This document shows, one piece after another, positions 4,067-5,027 of a stretch of DNA of 5,027 nucleotides. The DNA is from Bdellovibrionaceae bacterium UBA2316 (lineage in GTDB: Bacteria > Bdellovibrionota > Bdellovibrionia > Bdellovibrionales > Bdellovibrionaceae). Location of the stretch: the NCBI GenBank assembly GCA_002345205.1, contig DDVI01000130.1:1-5027 (forward strand), in the 5' to 3' direction. How positions within the stretch are numbered: the first letter of the stretch is position 1; every line of letters starts with the position of its first letter. The position numbers were made by a program, and so were the translations under genes. Below the pieces are notes generated by a model that was not told the DNA's origin, did no database searches, and was given only the letters and a program-made list of their open reading frames with translations.

Positions 4067-5027
4067 ATGCTGGGTACACCATTAAACTTCGAGGTTTTTT
4101 TACTTCAGGACCTTATCCACCGCTCGGCGATAAATACTCCGCAGGCTATCGCTTTGGTGAGTGAAGAGCAGTGTTTAACGTATCAACAGTTGAACGATTT
4201 CGTTAACTCGGTCGCACAGGGTTTTTCAGATTTAGGAGTAAAAAGGCTGGTTCGCGTTGGTATTTTTCTGGAAAAGTGTCCCGAATTTGTAATCGCTGCC
4301 TTCGCTACTGCTAAAGTCGGCGGCGTTTTTGTTCCCATAAACCCAATGTTAAAAAGTTCCCAAATCTTACACATTCTAAACGATTGCAACGTCGAAGTTT
4401 TAATCACATCAACCGAGCGCCTACCAATTGTTGAATCTGTTTTTTCACATTGTAACAACCTTAAAACAATTGTTTTAAAAGGATCAGAAGAAGCGACGAC
4501 TCATGTTCAAAAAAAATTCGTCCGTTGGGCCAGTCTCGCGAAATCCATGTCCTACAACGGTCAGCATTTTGGAATAGATTCTGATGTCGTCTCGATATTT
4601 TATACATCGGGAAGCACTGGTCGACCAAAAGGTGTTGTCCTTTCCCACAGGAATATGGTGATGGGTGCCCGAAGCGTGGCGAGTTATTTAGAAAACAACC
4701 AAAATGATATCTTACTGGCGGCTCTTCCTTTTTCCTTCGACGCTGGCTTTTCGCAACTGACAACTGGATTTTTTAGCGGAGCCCGAATTGTTTTAGAAAA
4801 CTATCTAACCCCCCATGACCTGCAACGTTCTATCATTTCTCATTCGATAACGGGAATCACGGCCGTTCCTCCACTGTATATGCAGCTCATAACCATTGAC
4901 TGGCCAAAGTCAGTCAGTGGTCATCTAAGATATTTCGCTAATACTGGAGGTAAAATGCCTGGGGAAGTTTTAAAAAAACTGCGCTCGATTTTTCCAGATT
5001 CCACACCCTATTTATTAATCAGGCCGC
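4067..5027 (+). CDS. AMP-forming acyl ligase (ANL superfamily), exosortase-A-associated type, 3' end cut by window
   Basis: The first 320 residues of an enzyme that should be about 500-550 long. It activates a carboxylic acid with ATP to an acyl-adenylate and transfers it to a thiol of CoA or a carrier protein. In order: a family-typical N-terminal stretch (SAINTPQAIALVSEEQCLTY, 20-39), VFVPINPMLKSSQILHIL (87-104), the P-loop YTSGSTGRPKGVVLSHRN (179-196), LPFSFDAGFSQLTTGF (220-235), and ANTGGKMP (291-298). The wording VPINPMLK, SFDAGFSQLTT, ITAVPPLYMQL and LRYFANTGG resembles the acyl-CoA ligase associated with exosortase A/PEP-CTERM gene sets. The next family motif, YGxTE, should start at about residue 316, but the window reads LLIRP there (see findings). 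A weak GAGA (4057-4060) precedes ATG 4067. The adjacent divergent carrier protein is its likely acyl acceptor. The substrate cannot be told, and I do not see an exosortase here. Confidence 0.88.
   Translation, partial: MLGTPLNFEVFLLQDLIHRSAINTPQAIALVSEEQCLTYQQLNDFVNSVAQGFSDLGVKRLVRVGIFLEKCPEFVIAAFATAKVGGVFVPINPMLKSSQILHILNDCNVEVLITSTERLPIVESVFSHCNNLKTIVLKGSEEATTHVQKKFVRWASLAKSMSYNGQHFGIDSDVVSIFYTSGSTGRPKGVVLSHRNMVMGARSVASYLENNQNDILLAALPFSFDAGFSQLTTGFFSGARIVLENYLTPHDLQRSIISHSITGITAVPPLYMQLITIDWPKSVSGHLRYFANTGGKMPGEVLKKLRSIFPDSTPYLLIRP

Noticed and set aside
4183..4763. Two minus-strand frames opposite the acyl ligase
   Set aside because: The ligase frame on plus carries all the expected motifs, and these frames are its antisense shadows.
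1..5027. CRISPR array, tRNA, rRNA or known riboswitch
   Set aside because: No regularly spaced direct repeats, cloverleaf or conserved riboswitch core was seen on either strand.

Overview
The window looks like a contig from a Gram-negative bacterium of the Bdellovibrionota type or a relative. It has moderate-to-low GC. Its first gene encodes an exported protein of the LIC_10091-like family, which I know mainly from Bdellovibrio-like bacteria and Leptospira. This placement is an inference from protein resemblance; there is no rRNA or other marker gene. Every statement about families here is from recognition by eye, without a database search.

Layout. (1) Positions 1-1522: a short leader region, then a complete gene for a secreted or periplasmic protein with a methyltransferase-like nucleotide-binding core (start ATG 158, not the TTG at 128). 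(2) Positions 1439-1822, minus strand: an open frame with coding-like codon use and no credible start, which runs antisense into the 3' end of gene 1. It is probably the tail of a gene that lost its front. (3) Positions 1803-2498, plus strand: the C-terminal part of an IS91-type transposase with the catalytic N-terminal half gone. Fragments 2 and 3 meet head to head within about 20-50 bp, which marks a deletion or rearrangement scar. (4) Positions 2499-2801: non-coding DNA with three separate inverted repeats, two of them long and directly adjacent. (5) Positions 2802-5027: three genes that look functionally related. These are a ThiF/MoeB-like (E1-like) adenylating enzyme on plus, a free-standing acyl carrier protein on minus, and a truncated AMP-forming acyl ligase on plus whose sequence resembles the acyl-CoA ligase associated with exosortase A (PEP-CTERM) systems.

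How the genes may work together. The ligase would activate a carboxylic acid as an acyl-adenylate and load it on the carrier protein's phosphopantetheine arm, or on CoA. The E1-like protein would perform a second adenylation on a carboxylate. The three together suggest the edge of a biosynthetic or surface-molecule modification cluster. The genes are not in one operon: the E1-like and carrier genes converge with 2 bp between stop codons, and the carrier and ligase genes diverge from a 129-bp intergenic region. The most interesting part of the window is this trio and its unusual arrangement next to a transposon scar. The window ends inside the ligase gene, and its last few codons do not match what the family predicts.
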